Below are positions 13,012-22,489 of a stretch of DNA of 64,000 nucleotides, in pieces. The stretch is from positions 40,724,551-40,788,550 of the forward strand of contig JAPWDM010000004.1 in assembly GCA_035578155.1 (NCBI GenBank), given 5' to 3'. The position numbers and the translations under genes are program-made. Source of the DNA: Brachynemurus nebulosus (lineage: Eukaryota; Arthropoda; Insecta; Neuroptera; Myrmeleontidae). The notes under the pieces were generated by a model that saw only the letters and a list, made by a program, of their open reading frames with translations, made no database searches and was not told where the DNA came from. How positions within the stretch are numbered: the stretch's first letter is position 1; each line of letters opens with the position of its first letter.

Positions 13012-13590
13012 AATGAAAAAACTTCCAAAAATAAATAAAAATTTGTATTTTATTGATAAGTTGTAATATGTTGCTTATGTATCTACTTGCACATATAGAT
13101 ACCAACACCCTTCTACGTTTTAATTGACACAACACAAATGTAACGAGTAATTAACAAAAATTCACCATATAAAAGAGTACACGTATAAATTTGAGTTTGA
13201 ATCACTTACCGCACCACGCAGTCAGTGTCTTGATTGAATTACTTTCAAACTTGATGCTTAAAGATACCACACGATGAACAGCAAAAGCTTCCCTAAACCG
13301 CAGATTGCTGCAAAACTTGTTGACGTTTTGACTAAATTGATTACCTTCAAAGCTTGGTGCTTAAAGATACCACACAATGAGCAGCAACAGCGTCTTTCTA
13401 CCGCAAATTGCTCCAAAACTTGTTTGTGAGCTGTTATTCTAGAATGGAAATATAGCTGTCTTCCACCAACATCTCCTAACCCTTCTTGCAGTTGTAACCA
13501 GAAACTAAAGTCAACTTCTCAGTAGAAGGAAATCTTGCCAATAATTGTTAATAATAACACTTCAAATGCAATAAATCTAGCAGGTTGTTT
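13012..13590 (-). other. BEL/Pao leader, gag-proximal part, with tandem duplication
   Basis: Untranslated leader between the gag start and the gypsy insertion; the other 126 bp of the leader lie at 21976-22101. It contains two roughly 95-bp imperfect tandem copies (about 13240-13335 and 13340-13435), each with 'gtgcttaaagataccacac' or a close variant followed by a gcagcaac/gcagcaaa box. No reading frame. Confidence 0.7.
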
Positions 13591-15349
13591 TGTAACACTA
13601 ACCGTGAATTTAAAAAATTACTACTATAATTAGACAATGCGCGGCATCTGTCGGTCTTGGACGAAACTACCGATGACACCTAGGGGTGTATGCGAATCAA
13701 GAGCGCTGTAATCGTACCGGCCTGGTTCGGACACCGAGTATACGTACAATAGGTCTCAGCGCAGTGGTTGATAAACGAACGACTCGGCGCTAAACCACCT
13801 GTCGGCTTGAGGTGTTGATGCGTAATATAGCTGTGATTATTTTTATTAAAAAAAATTGTGAATGGTGATGTGAAATTCGAAAAAATCATACCAATAACTA
13901 AAATAACTCTTATAAGTGTTTCGCTGAATATATGGTGTGTCTATGGGGTGAATTAAAATTGTGAAATTTGTTTTACTGTATTTGTGCACATGTGGTTTTG
14001 TTTAAGTTGTTGTAAATACACGGTGTGCGCTTACTGCCCTTTGTACTATAACAGCTCTCGTATGTAAAGTAAAAGATTCCTGAAAATGCAATGTTTTGGT
14101 GTCGAAGGAAAGCAAATTAAAAAATTAAATGGTTCCAATTAATTAACAATTTATTATAATCTTTTTAGTAATTAACAATTTAGTGATTTATATAATAATG
14201 GACTAGACAATATGTGATTTCAATCAATTATCGGCAATTAAAATTAACATATAAGTGAAAGTACTCCTAATTATACTAATATCCCTAAATAACGATGAAT
14301 TTACGATTAATCTAATTTAGAACGAATACAATAAGCTATAATAGAGAAAATATTGAAGATTTCACCTCATATTAAAATGAGCAAATCTTATGTGATCCGA
14401 AATTAACTTATCGAGTTCGAAATAAGTTACAGGATATCGCTGTAACAATTCAACCCGCCAAAAATGAATTTATTGTACGTATGAAATTTTAATTACATTA
14501 ATAATTGTCGGCTAATTTTACTTGCTGAATTATTTGGCACGAATTATAGTTAAAAGAGAGGCCTAAAAATGGTTTAGCAACTATGGCAATTGACTTTTTT
14601 CGCGTGATGTCGGCAAATATCTCAAAGGAGGTACGACAAATACAATTCGTTTCAGGGATCACCCTCACATTATGACATAATCGCCCTGATTATTGGTAAA
14701 TTCTAACGGTAAGGATTAAGTTGAGAAAATGTTACCTGATTGTGACTTCCAACACTAAATTAGAATAGAAAAAGGTAGAGAAAAAAATTAAAATACAATT
14801 AATCAAATGTACTTACATGTAGTGTAAATTATCCTATTAATTATAATATACGAATAATAATTTCAAATAAATGCCGATTAGTGCCACACCCCGTTTCCAG
14901 AACAATCAACTATTGTAATGGGCGTACAATCGATCCGGATCACAAACTCGATTCGTACAGAATGAATTTAAAAATTCATAACCAGCTGTTCTAAGTAACT
15001 TTTGAAAGTTCTAGAAACGGTTGTAGCGGTAATGATACCCTCGAAAGTGTAAAGTTAGAACTATTCCGAATTTACCTATTCTATGGGCGACTTGTCAAAA
15101 TGTACCGGGTGTACTAAAAGTTGACAGGTACTGGGTGTCTAAATTTTTATAAGCGATGTGGTATAACTGTAATTATGAATTATTTTATTAAGTTATTTTT
15201 CTCAAATTGCTATCTATTTATTTATTCATTTATTTTTTTTATTTTATTTCACATATTATTTTTTTTGTTTTTTTTTTTTGTTTTTTTTTTTTTGTTTTTT
15301 TTTTTTTTTTTGTTTTTTTTTGTTAGTGTGTATGACGTGCAACGTCACA
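13591..15349 (-). repeat. Ty3/gypsy 3' LTR
   Basis: A 1759-bp LTR, unusually long for a gypsy element of this size. It includes T-rich tracts at 15234-15322. The purine-rich stretch immediately before it on the coding strand (CGGCCGGGGTGGGTG) is the likely polypurine tract. The LTR has no credible gene. Confidence 0.93.
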
Positions 15350-15553
15350 CCCACCACCCCGGCCGGGAAAATTGAGACCCAGGAACTGTCAACGATGTTG
15401 GTATGTACCGATATGAGTCAATTGCGATAGATTAAAACAAATTCTATATATATTATATATAAAAAAAAAAATACTTTGGATGGTTATCACAGTTAATGTT
15501 CATACATCAGTCTCTCACACATGCACTGGCTCGTGTTGATGGCTCTGCTGATG

Positions 15554-18500
15554 CTACCGATGACAACGACCATGACGTGGTGCAGATGTTTGGATAACGG
15601 CAGCTGCTACGGGCGGAGTCCGAGGATGGTACCGTTTGAGGTCCTCGATGTGGGCACGGACACGTTCTAGCGATTCCGGATCTTCCAGTATGACCGACAC
15701 AGGAGTCGTGAACTCGATAATCTTTTTCGGCGTTGACCACCTGGGTAAATATTTATGAATTAACGTAGGATCTTTGTGATCATACCTTATTTTGCATAGA
15801 ACCAAGTTCCCAACTCGGAATTTATGTTCTTTTGGTTTAGCCCGGTCATAATATTTTTTGATCCGTTGATGGGCCTGCTCCAAGGCGGCTCGCACGTCCT
15901 GTGATGTGTGTGGTGGGTCACTCGGTATTAAATGATCCAACTTCCATTGTAGTTCAAGTGGTTGATATATTGGCCGACCTAAGAACGCTTCGGCGGGGGA
16001 TGTTTTAATAGCTTCACTATAATGTGAGTTGTGGGATAGCTTGACAAATGGGATGAATTTCGACCATTCACGATGATTATTAGCGTAGTTTTTCAGTAGT
16101 GTGGCCATCCCTGATCGTATATCTCTGTTCATGCGTTCTGCCATGTTCCCCGAAGCCTTATATGGTGAAGTATAGGCCGGTCGTACACCCCACTTGAGCA
16201 ACATCTCCTTAAACTTCTCAGAGCGAAAGCACGGCGCATTGTCCGTAACCACACATCGAGGACTACCATATCGGGCGAATAGATCCTCCAATCGGTCAAC
16301 GGTGACTTTGGCCGTTATGTTCTTGGTCGGATATATCTCCGTAAACTTGCTGAAGCTGTCGAGTATAATTAGGGCATACCTATGCCCTGTGGACGCCATC
16401 ACCAATGGTCCAATGTAATCGAGATACAACTGCTGCCATGCCTTCTCTGGAGTGGTACTGGCTAACGGAGCACCGGAATTCACGTTGTCGGCTTTGCAAG
16501 TTTGGCACACTTCACAGGATCGAACGTACTGTTGCACATCCTTAAACAGACTTGGCCACCATAGTCGCCTGGCTATGGCACGATACGTCTTGGTGATGCC
16601 CGGATGGGCAGAGGTCTGTGTATCATGGAAGTAGTGCAAAACCATGTCCTTTATTGACTCAGGGACTACTGCCCTTACTAATTTGTGTTTCCCCACGCGT
16701 CGTGTCAACAAGTCTCCCCGCACCTCATAACCTTTCACCTCTTCACCTCTTTCTAACTGAGATAAGAGGAGTCGTAAAGTGGGGTCCTCCCGCTGACAGA
16801 CGGGTAATTTTTTAAATAGTGATGGTACTTCAGTCAATAAGGACAGGTCGTGCACCCCTTCCAGCGTATCGTCCGTCTGTGAGTCTTCGGTAAACAATCT
16901 CGTAAGAGCGTCAGCTACATAATTGGTTTCTCCGCGGATATGTTCAACGTCAAAATTGAACCGTGCTAGCGATAATAGCCATCGGGTTACCTTCGCGTTA
17001 GTCTTTGAGGATGTCTGCAGGAACTTAAACGCTGCCGAATCGGTCTGGAGCGTGAATTTAGTCCCTAGCAGATAAATCTTGAATTTTTCCAGCGCCCATA
17101 CTATTGCTAAGGCTTCTAATTCATATGTTGCGTATTTAGATTCGGCAGGTGTCAGTTTCCTGGAGGCATAATGAATTGGTCGGAGCCCTTCCTCATATTG
17201 TTGAAGAACGACTCCTGATATGGTAGTAATAGACGCATCGGTTTGCACGATAAAGCGCCGAGAGTAATCCGGGAACGCGAGTACTGGTGCCGTTACTAGT
17301 GCCTGTTTTAGGCTATCGAAAGCGGCAATTTGTTCAGGTCCCATGTGGAATTTCACACCTTTTCTTTTTAGCTCGTTGAGTGGGCCGGCTAAGGTAGCAT
17401 AATGCGGAATAAACCGGGCAAAGAAACCTACCATTCCCAAAAAGGATCTGACCTCTTTCAGTTTGCGTGGTAATCTTAAATTTTGTACAGCGGTCGCCTT
17501 CTGAGGGTCGACTCTTACCCCATCTCCGGATAAGACGTGACCCAAGAATTTGACTTCCGTAAGTGCAAATTGTGACTTATTCGGATTGGCGGTCATTCCG
17601 ATTCGCTGTAATCGTTTTAATACCTCCTCTAGGTGTTGTAAATGTTGCTCAAATGACGACGAGTGTACTAACAAGTCGTCAAAATAGCATACCACGCATG
17701 AATACCTGAGGTCTGAGAAAAGATCACATATTATTCTATTAAGACTAGCCGGCGAAACTGAAAGTCCAAATGGGACGGCGGTGAACTGATATGCTCCCGT
17801 GGGCGTAACGAAGGCTGTGAGAGGTTTTGAATCCCTCGCCAATGGTATTTGGTAAAAGGCTTTAGTCAAGTCTATGGTGGAAAATATAGTGGACCCTTTC
17901 AGTGAGTGAAAAAACGTTTCCAACGACGGGGTTGGAAATACATCAAATTTGACCTTGGAATTTAATTTCCTATAGTCCACCAAGAGCCGTTTACCGCCAT
18001 CTTTTTTGTTAATCAAGAAGGCTGGGGAGCCATATTCAGAAAAACTTCTCTCGATAACCTTTAGATCCAATAACTCCTGAATGTGTTCGTCCATAGCTCG
18101 CGACTGGAGTGGGTTTAGAGGATATGGTGATTGCCTCACTGGGGTATGGTCACTGAGGTGAATATGGTATTCATAACCTTTAACACGACCGATTTTATCG
18201 GTAAGCGTATCGCCATATCTTGTCAGTAGATCCTTCAGTCGACGTGCCTGACTAGGGGCCAGTAACGGATTAACTTGCACATTAGTAAGATAGTTCCTTT
18301 GTTGTAACTTAAATGGAGCGACGGCACCAGAAAACGCGTATCGAATCTCACGGTCGCTAAACGAAATACTAGCGGTCATGCGTCTAAGATCTTTGACACC
18401 AATGACTATATCGAAAGTAAGATTGTTTACTATTAATAACTCGAACTTCCACGAAAACGTTTGAATTTTTACACTCACTTCCAATGCATGACTTATGGTT

Positions 18501-18808
18501 TTAACAGTCCCATCCGCCAATCGTGCCGAGTAGTTGACTTGGTGAATGACACCTAATTTGGCGTTCAAAATTATTTTAGCCGTTTTTTGTCCTATAAAGG
18601 AGGAGCTTGCCCCGGAGTCAATTAACCCCTGGAACCTCAACGGACCGACGGACACGTCTATGACTGGAAGTGAATGGTCGACGTTCTCTGACTTTAAATT
18701 AATGAGTAACGTATGCAGTTGGCTCTTACGAGTGTATAGATGTCGTGAGTCAGTAGGTGTAGTAGTATGTATTTCAGTATCCGTAAAATTAGCCTTACCT
18801 AGTTTTTT
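15554..18808 (-). CDS. pol: Ty3/gypsy Pol polyprotein (protease, RT, RNase H, integrase)
   Basis: Replicates and integrates the element. In order: aspartic protease with 'LIDSGASSSFIG'; RT with 'YRKLNSKVKF', 'STIDLTKAFYQIPL', 'FGLSVSPASLNR' and the catalytic 'VVCYFDDLLVHSS' (F-x-D-D form); RNase H with 'FIVQTDASITTISGV' and 'LQTDSAAF'; integrase with an H-H-C-C zinc finger ending 'CEVCQTCK', and D, D and E in 'LYLDYIGPL', 'VVTDNAPCF' and 'GNMAERMNRD'. All catalytic residues are present and 1033 codons are open from the first in-frame alternative start. The frame is open 51 codons further up, to the slippery site at 18802-18808, so it is probably made as a Gag-Pol fusion by -1 frameshifting. 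No chromodomain seen. Confidence 0.95.
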   Translation of the reverse strand, partial: KKLGKANFTDTEIHTTTPTDSRHLYTRKSQLHTLLINLKSENVDHSLPVIDVSVGPLRFQGLIDSGASSSFIGQKTAKIILNAKLGVIHQVNYSARLADGTVKTISHALEVSVKIQTFSWKFELLIVNNLTFDIVIGVKDLRRMTASISFSDREIRYAFSGAVAPFKLQQRNYLTNVQVNPLLAPSQARRLKDLLTRYGDTLTDKIGRVKGYEYHIHLSDHTPVRQSPYPLNPLQSRAMDEHIQELLDLKVIERSFSEYGSPAFLINKKDGGKRLLVDYRKLNSKVKFDVFPTPSLETFFHSLKGSTIFSTIDLTKAFYQIPLARDSKPLTAFVTPTGAYQFTAVPFGLSVSPASLNRIICDLFSDLRYSCVVCYFDDLLVHSSSFEQHLQHLEEVLKRLQRIGMTANPNKSQFALTEVKFLGHVLSGDGVRVDPQKATAVQNLRLPRKLKEVRSFLGMVGFFARFIPHYATLAGPLNELKRKGVKFHMGPEQIAAFDSLKQALVTAPVLAFPDYSRRFIVQTDASITTISGVVLQQYEEGLRPIHYASRKLTPAESKYATYELEALAIVWALEKFKIYLLGTKFTLQTDSAAFKFLQTSSKTNAKVTRWLLSLARFNFDVEHIRGETNYVADALTRLFTEDSQTDDTLEGVHDLSLLTEVPSLFKKLPVCQREDPTLRLLLSQLERGEEVKGYEVRGDLLTRRVGKHKLVRAVVPESIKDMVLHYFHDTQTSAHPGITKTYRAIARRLWWPSLFKDVQQYVRSCEVCQTCKADNVNSGAPLASTTPEKAWQQLYLDYIGPLVMASTGHRYALIILDSFSKFTEIYPTKNITAKVTVDRLEDLFARYGSPRCVVTDNAPCFRSEKFKEMLLKWGVRPAYTSPYKASGNMAERMNRDIRSGMATLLKNYANNHREWSKFIPFVKLSHNSHYSEAIKTSPAEAFLGRPIYQPLELQWKLDHLIPSDPPHTSQDVRAALEQAHQRIKKYYDRAKPKEHKFRVGNLVLCKIRYDHKDPTLIHKYLPRWSTPKKIIEFTTPVSVILEDPESLERVRAHIEDLKRYHPRTPPVAAAVIQTSAPRHGRCHR

Positions 18809-19803
18809 GGTTGAGTCTTAAACCTTGGTCCTGAAGTCTGAGCCTCGTTCTGTAACAACAGCGCTCTTTGCTCCTGGTACAGTTCGATGTTCGACACCAT
18901 GGTGGCCAACTCCTCATAAGTACTGGGTGGTTGTTGTACTCTGCATGTTTCCAGTGTGGCCAAATTGCGACGCAGCCATATCGACGACACAATTTGACGT
19001 TCCGATATTGGGACCTCCAGCACCGCGGCTTTCGTTTTGATGTCCATCACATATTCTCGGAAACTTTCGGAAGGTAATTGGTTTCGAAAAATAAGTGATG
19101 TTAACAACAGTGAAAACTGCACCGGGTTGATCAAATCGTTAATTAATTGTCTTTTAAATTCGGTCCAATTTACGAACTGGTCCATGTGCACGATCCACCA
19201 CTCTAGTAACGCACCGGCACACCTCTGTGATACTAAACGAAGAAACGTGTGGTCGTGTAACAAACGTCTATTGATAACTGCCTCCACGGCTTGAATAAAA
19301 TCCACGAGGAGGCGAACTGACGCACCATCACAATTTGGAATGCTCTCGAGGTAATTGACAGCGTTTACCTTGTATGATATGTCCAATCTTGGAGTACTAC
19401 CTACAACAGAGTGAGTATTTGTTTGATCAAGATTATTTACCGTTATATCTTTTTCTGTCTTTAGTTGTAACTGATTCACTTGTTCTTGTAGTTGCTGAAT
19501 AGCCGTCATGAGCGCGTTAATTTGCCCGTGTGATTCTGTTGATTGAGTGGCCGTACTGTTGGAGGGTGGTATCGATTTCTCACGGAGCTGTTGTCTTAAA
19601 GTGTGGACTTGCGACGACAATATTTCCAATTCGGTGGTGACTTGCTGGTTTACTGTGGCTTGGTCCAAGACGTGGCGACGAATGGGATCGGCGGACCCAC
19701 TGGCTACCGGCGTAGATGCCGCAGCAGCGACGTTATCTGTTGGCATCGGCTGGTCGTTGGCGGACCGTGGTGCTGTGGAGCTCTGACTTCGAGTCCCAGG
19801 CAT
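18799..19803 (-). CDS. gag: Ty3/gypsy Gag
   Basis: A 334-residue structural protein forming the virus-like particle. The first 60 residues are Ser/Thr/Ala-rich and probably disordered. Residues about 55-75 and 100-115 are Gln/Leu-rich and coiled-coil-like (LREKS, QLQEQVNQLQLK). The second half is a retrotransposon Gag fold with 'ALLEWW', 'WTEFKRQLINDL' and 'LPSESFREYVMDIKTKA'. No CCHC zinc knuckle is visible, unlike many gypsy Gags. The start is the ATG at 19803, which follows a roughly 400-bp leader. It ends at the slippery site. Confidence 0.9.
   Translation of the reverse strand: MPGTRSQSSTAPRSANDQPMPTDNVAAAASTPVASGSADPIRRHVLDQATVNQQVTTELEILSSQVHTLRQQLREKSIPPSNSTATQSTESHGQINALMTAIQQLQEQVNQLQLKTEKDITVNNLDQTNTHSVVGSTPRLDISYKVNAVNYLESIPNCDGASVRLLVDFIQAVEAVINRRLLHDHTFLRLVSQRCAGALLEWWIVHMDQFVNWTEFKRQLINDLINPVQFSLLLTSLIFRNQLPSESFREYVMDIKTKAAVLEVPISERQIVSSIWLRRNLATLETCRVQQPPSTYEELATMVSNIELYQEQRALLLQNEAQTSGPRFKTQPKN
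18802..18808 (-). other. Candidate -1 ribosomal frameshift site between gag and pol
   Basis: The last gag codons on the minus strand are CCA AAA AAC TAG. The heptamer A-AAA-AAC has the X-XXY-YYZ pattern of efficient -1 slippery sites. A slip here places the ribosome in exactly the pol frame (18808 and 18655 differ by 153, a multiple of 3), with no stop between. The gag TAG follows at once. I did not identify a downstream pseudoknot. Confidence 0.8.
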
Positions 19804-20210
19804 GTCTGAGTTACAATATTTCCTTAACTATTTCCAGTCGATGATACGGCTTCCCAAATGGCAGGGGTGTGGCACTATTTCTCACTCGACGATTTATATT
19901 CGAAAAATTATGAAACAAAAAGGTAAACATCAAATAGTATATATTCTTTCTATTTATTTTTTTTATTTTTTTTTATTTTTTTTTTTTTAAATTTTTTTTT
20001 TTTTGTATGTAAATAAATTACTCTAAATAGCTCTCCCTATTTCTATTGTTTGTTCAGATTTTTGATGAAGTTGCATGGTCGGTATAGTGGTATTAAAAAT
20101 GAATCCAGACGCTGTTACAGTTCAACTGAATTATGGAGTGCGTCCACCGGTAACTGCATCCATTAACGACCCTAACTGACAGAAACCACGCTCTGCTACC
20201 ATAAATTATG
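19804..20210 (-). other. Ty3/gypsy leader with possible primer-binding site
   Basis: Untranslated leader between 5' LTR and gag. On the coding strand, 9 bases after the LTR end (TGTTACA), the sequence TGGTAGCAGAGCGTGG (20201 down to 20186) begins with the TGG expected to pair with a tRNA CCA end. The tRNA species was not identified. The leader contains T/A-rich runs at 19948-20005. Confidence 0.55.
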
Positions 20211-21975
20211 TGTAACACTAACCGTGAATTTGAAAAATTTTTACTATAATTAGACAATGCGCGGCATCTGTCGGTCTCGGACGAAACTACCGATGACACC
20301 TAGGGGTGTATGCGAATCAAGAGCGCTGTAATCGTACCGGCCTGGTTCGGACACCGAGTATACGTACAATAGGTCTCAGCGCAGTGGTTGGTAAACGAAC
20401 GACTCGGCGCTAAACCACCTGTCGGCTTGAGGTGTTGATGCGTAATATAGCTGTGATTATTTTTATTAAAAAAAATTGTGAATGGTGATGTGAAATTCGA
20501 AAAAATCATACCAATAACTAAAATAACTCTTATAAGTGTTTCGCTGAATATATGGTGTGTCTATGGGGTGAATTAAAATTGTGAAATTTGTTTTACTGTA
20601 TTTGTGCACATGTGGTTTTGTTTAAGTTGTTGTAAATACACGGTGTGCGCTTACTGCCCTTTGTACTATAACAGCTGTCGTATGTAAAGTAAAAGATTCC
20701 TGAAAATGCAATGTTTTGGTGTCGAAGGAAAGCAAATTAAAAAATTAAATGGTTCCAATTAATTAACAATTTATTATAATCTTTTTAGTAATTAACAATT
20801 TGGTGATTTAAATAATAATGGACTAGACAAAATGTGATTTCAATCAATTATCGGCAATTAAAATTAACATATAAGTGAAAGTACTCCTAATTATACTATT
20901 ATCCCTAAATAACGATGAATTTACGATTAATCTAATTTAGAACGAATACAATAAGCTATAATAGAGAAAATATTGAAGATTTCACCTCATATTAAAATGA
21001 GCAAATCTTATGGGATCCGAAATTAACTTATCGAGTTCGAAATAAGTTACAGAACATCGCTGTAACAATTCAACCCGCCAAAAATGAATTTATTGTACGT
21101 ATGAAATTTTAATTACATTAATAGTTGTCGGCTAATTTTACTTGCTGAATTATTTGGCACGAATTATAGTTAAAAGAGAGGCCTAAAAATGGTTTAGCAA
21201 CTATGGCAATTGACTTTTTTCGCGTGATGTCGGCAAATATCTCAAAGGAGGTACGACAAATACAATTCGTTTCAGGGATCACCCTCACATTATGACATAA
21301 TCGCCCTGATTATTGGTAAATTCTAACGGTAAGGATTAAGTTGAGAAAATGTTACCTGATTGTGACTTCCAACACTAAATTAGAATAGAAAAAGGTAGAG
21401 AAAAAAATTAAAATACAATTAATCAAATGTACTTACATGTAGTGTAAATTATCCTATTAATTATAATATACGAATAATAATTTCAAATAAATGCCGATTA
21501 GTGCCACACCCCGTTTCCAGAACAATCAACTATTGTAATGGGCGTACAATCGATCCGGATCACAAACTCGATTCGTACAGAATGAATTTAAAAATTCATA
21601 ACCAGCTGTTCTAAGTAACTTTTGAAAGTTCTAGAAACGGTTGTAGCGGTAATGATACCCGCGAAAGTGTAAAGTTAGAACTATTCCGAATTTACCTATT
21701 CTATGGGCGACTTGTCAAAATGTACCGGGTGTACTAAAAGTTGACAGGTACTGGGTGTCTCAATTTTTATAAGCGATGTGGTATAACTGTAATTATGAAT
21801 TATTTAATTAAGTTATTTTTCTCAAATTGCTATCTATTTATTTATTCATTTATTTTTTTTTATTTTATTTCACATATTATTTTTTTTGTTTTTTTTTTTT
21901 TTTTTTGTTTTTTTTTTTTGTTTTTTTTTTTTTTTGTTTTTTTTTTTGTTAATGTGTATGACGTGCAACGTCACA
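20211..21975 (-). repeat. Ty3/gypsy 5' LTR
   Basis: A 1765-bp LTR, partner of 13591-15349. Differences are scattered single substitutions plus changes in T-run lengths (21850-21950). The internal junction is at 20211. Confidence 0.93.
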
Positions 21976-22101
21976 ATTTGTCTACGCATAATTTTAATAC
22001 TCGTAGTATTGCCAAATATACGTTTTGCTTCCAACCCAATTGACAATTCACAGCTTCAGTGACTACAACTAAAATCCGCTTCGAAGTATCGAATTTATGT
22101 A
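21976..22101 (-). other. BEL/Pao leader, LTR-proximal part
   Basis: 126 bp between the BEL 5' LTR and the gypsy insertion, continuous in the unoccupied element with 13012-13590. A conventional TGG-starting primer-binding site directly after the LTR is not obvious. Confidence 0.7.
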
Positions 22102-22489
22102 TGGATTGTTGTTCGAGAATGGAAATCATCCACCAACAATCCCGTTGATATTCAGAGTAAGGGGCTGGTTCAATTGAATAATATTACCGGTTGTGATCAC
22201 TTTACTTCACTGGGTTTTCTTTAATTATTATCTATTAATATAGGTACAACAATTTTTTGAATACAAAATTTATTACATTCTAAATTAATGTTTGTTGAAT
22301 GGATTCTGCTTTTTTCTATCTGTAAATAGCGACTAACTAAAACAAAACCAACCGTTTTCTTGGCTCACTAAATGCAAAAAAAAAACTAAATACAAAATTT
22401 GTTTTTGTTTTATAAAAATATGAAAATAGTCTATTTTGCCTCCAGTAGCCTGCGACAATATAATTTTTACTATTTTTGAAATCAAAACA
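22102..22489 (-). repeat. BEL/Pao 5' LTR
   Basis: A 388-bp LTR matching 7407-7797 at about 95 percent by eye. It begins TGTTTTGATTTC on the minus strand, next to the target duplication ctacc (22490-22494). Confidence 0.9.

Larger units (their letters stand above)
13591..21975 (-). mobile_element. Ty3/gypsy LTR retrotransposon, intact coding capacity
   Basis: An 8.4-kb element nested in the BEL leader. Its long LTRs (13591-15349 and 20211-21975, about 1.76 kb each) begin TGTGACG and end TGTTACA on the minus strand. Between them are gag (18799-19803) and pol (15554-18808), in the order protease-RT-RNase H-integrase, which defines Ty3/gypsy. There is no env: only about 200 bp separate pol from the 3' LTR. 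The LTRs are close to 99 percent identical by eye (about 16-18 substitutions outside T-runs), so insertion was recent. Flanks gttt (left) and attt (right) are not a perfect duplication. Confidence 0.95.
7407..22489 (-). mobile_element. BEL/Pao LTR retrotransposon (interrupted by a gypsy element)
   Basis: A complete but degenerate BEL/Pao element on the minus strand. Its two LTRs (7407-7797 and 22102-22489) are flanked by the 5-bp duplication ctacc (7402-7406 and 22490-22494), a sequence present in every intact satellite monomer (cctacctaag). Removing the nested gypsy element (13591-21975) leaves about 6.7 kb, a normal BEL/Pao length. The order on the minus strand is LTR, leader, gag, protease, RT-RNase H, integrase, LTR, as in BEL/Pao. 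Gag and pol are broken by several frameshifts and stops, so it is non-autonomous. The LTRs differ at roughly 15-20 positions by eye, clearly more per base than the gypsy LTRs. Confidence 0.93.

Noticed and set aside
13591..21975. Endogenous retrovirus with env
   Set aside because: Only about 200 bp separate pol from the 3' LTR and no third long frame exists, so this is an env-less Ty3/gypsy element.
13587..21979. Perfect 4-bp target duplication for the gypsy element
   Set aside because: The flanks are gttt and attt, one mismatch; nesting rests on the BEL sequence continuing on both sides, not on this duplication.
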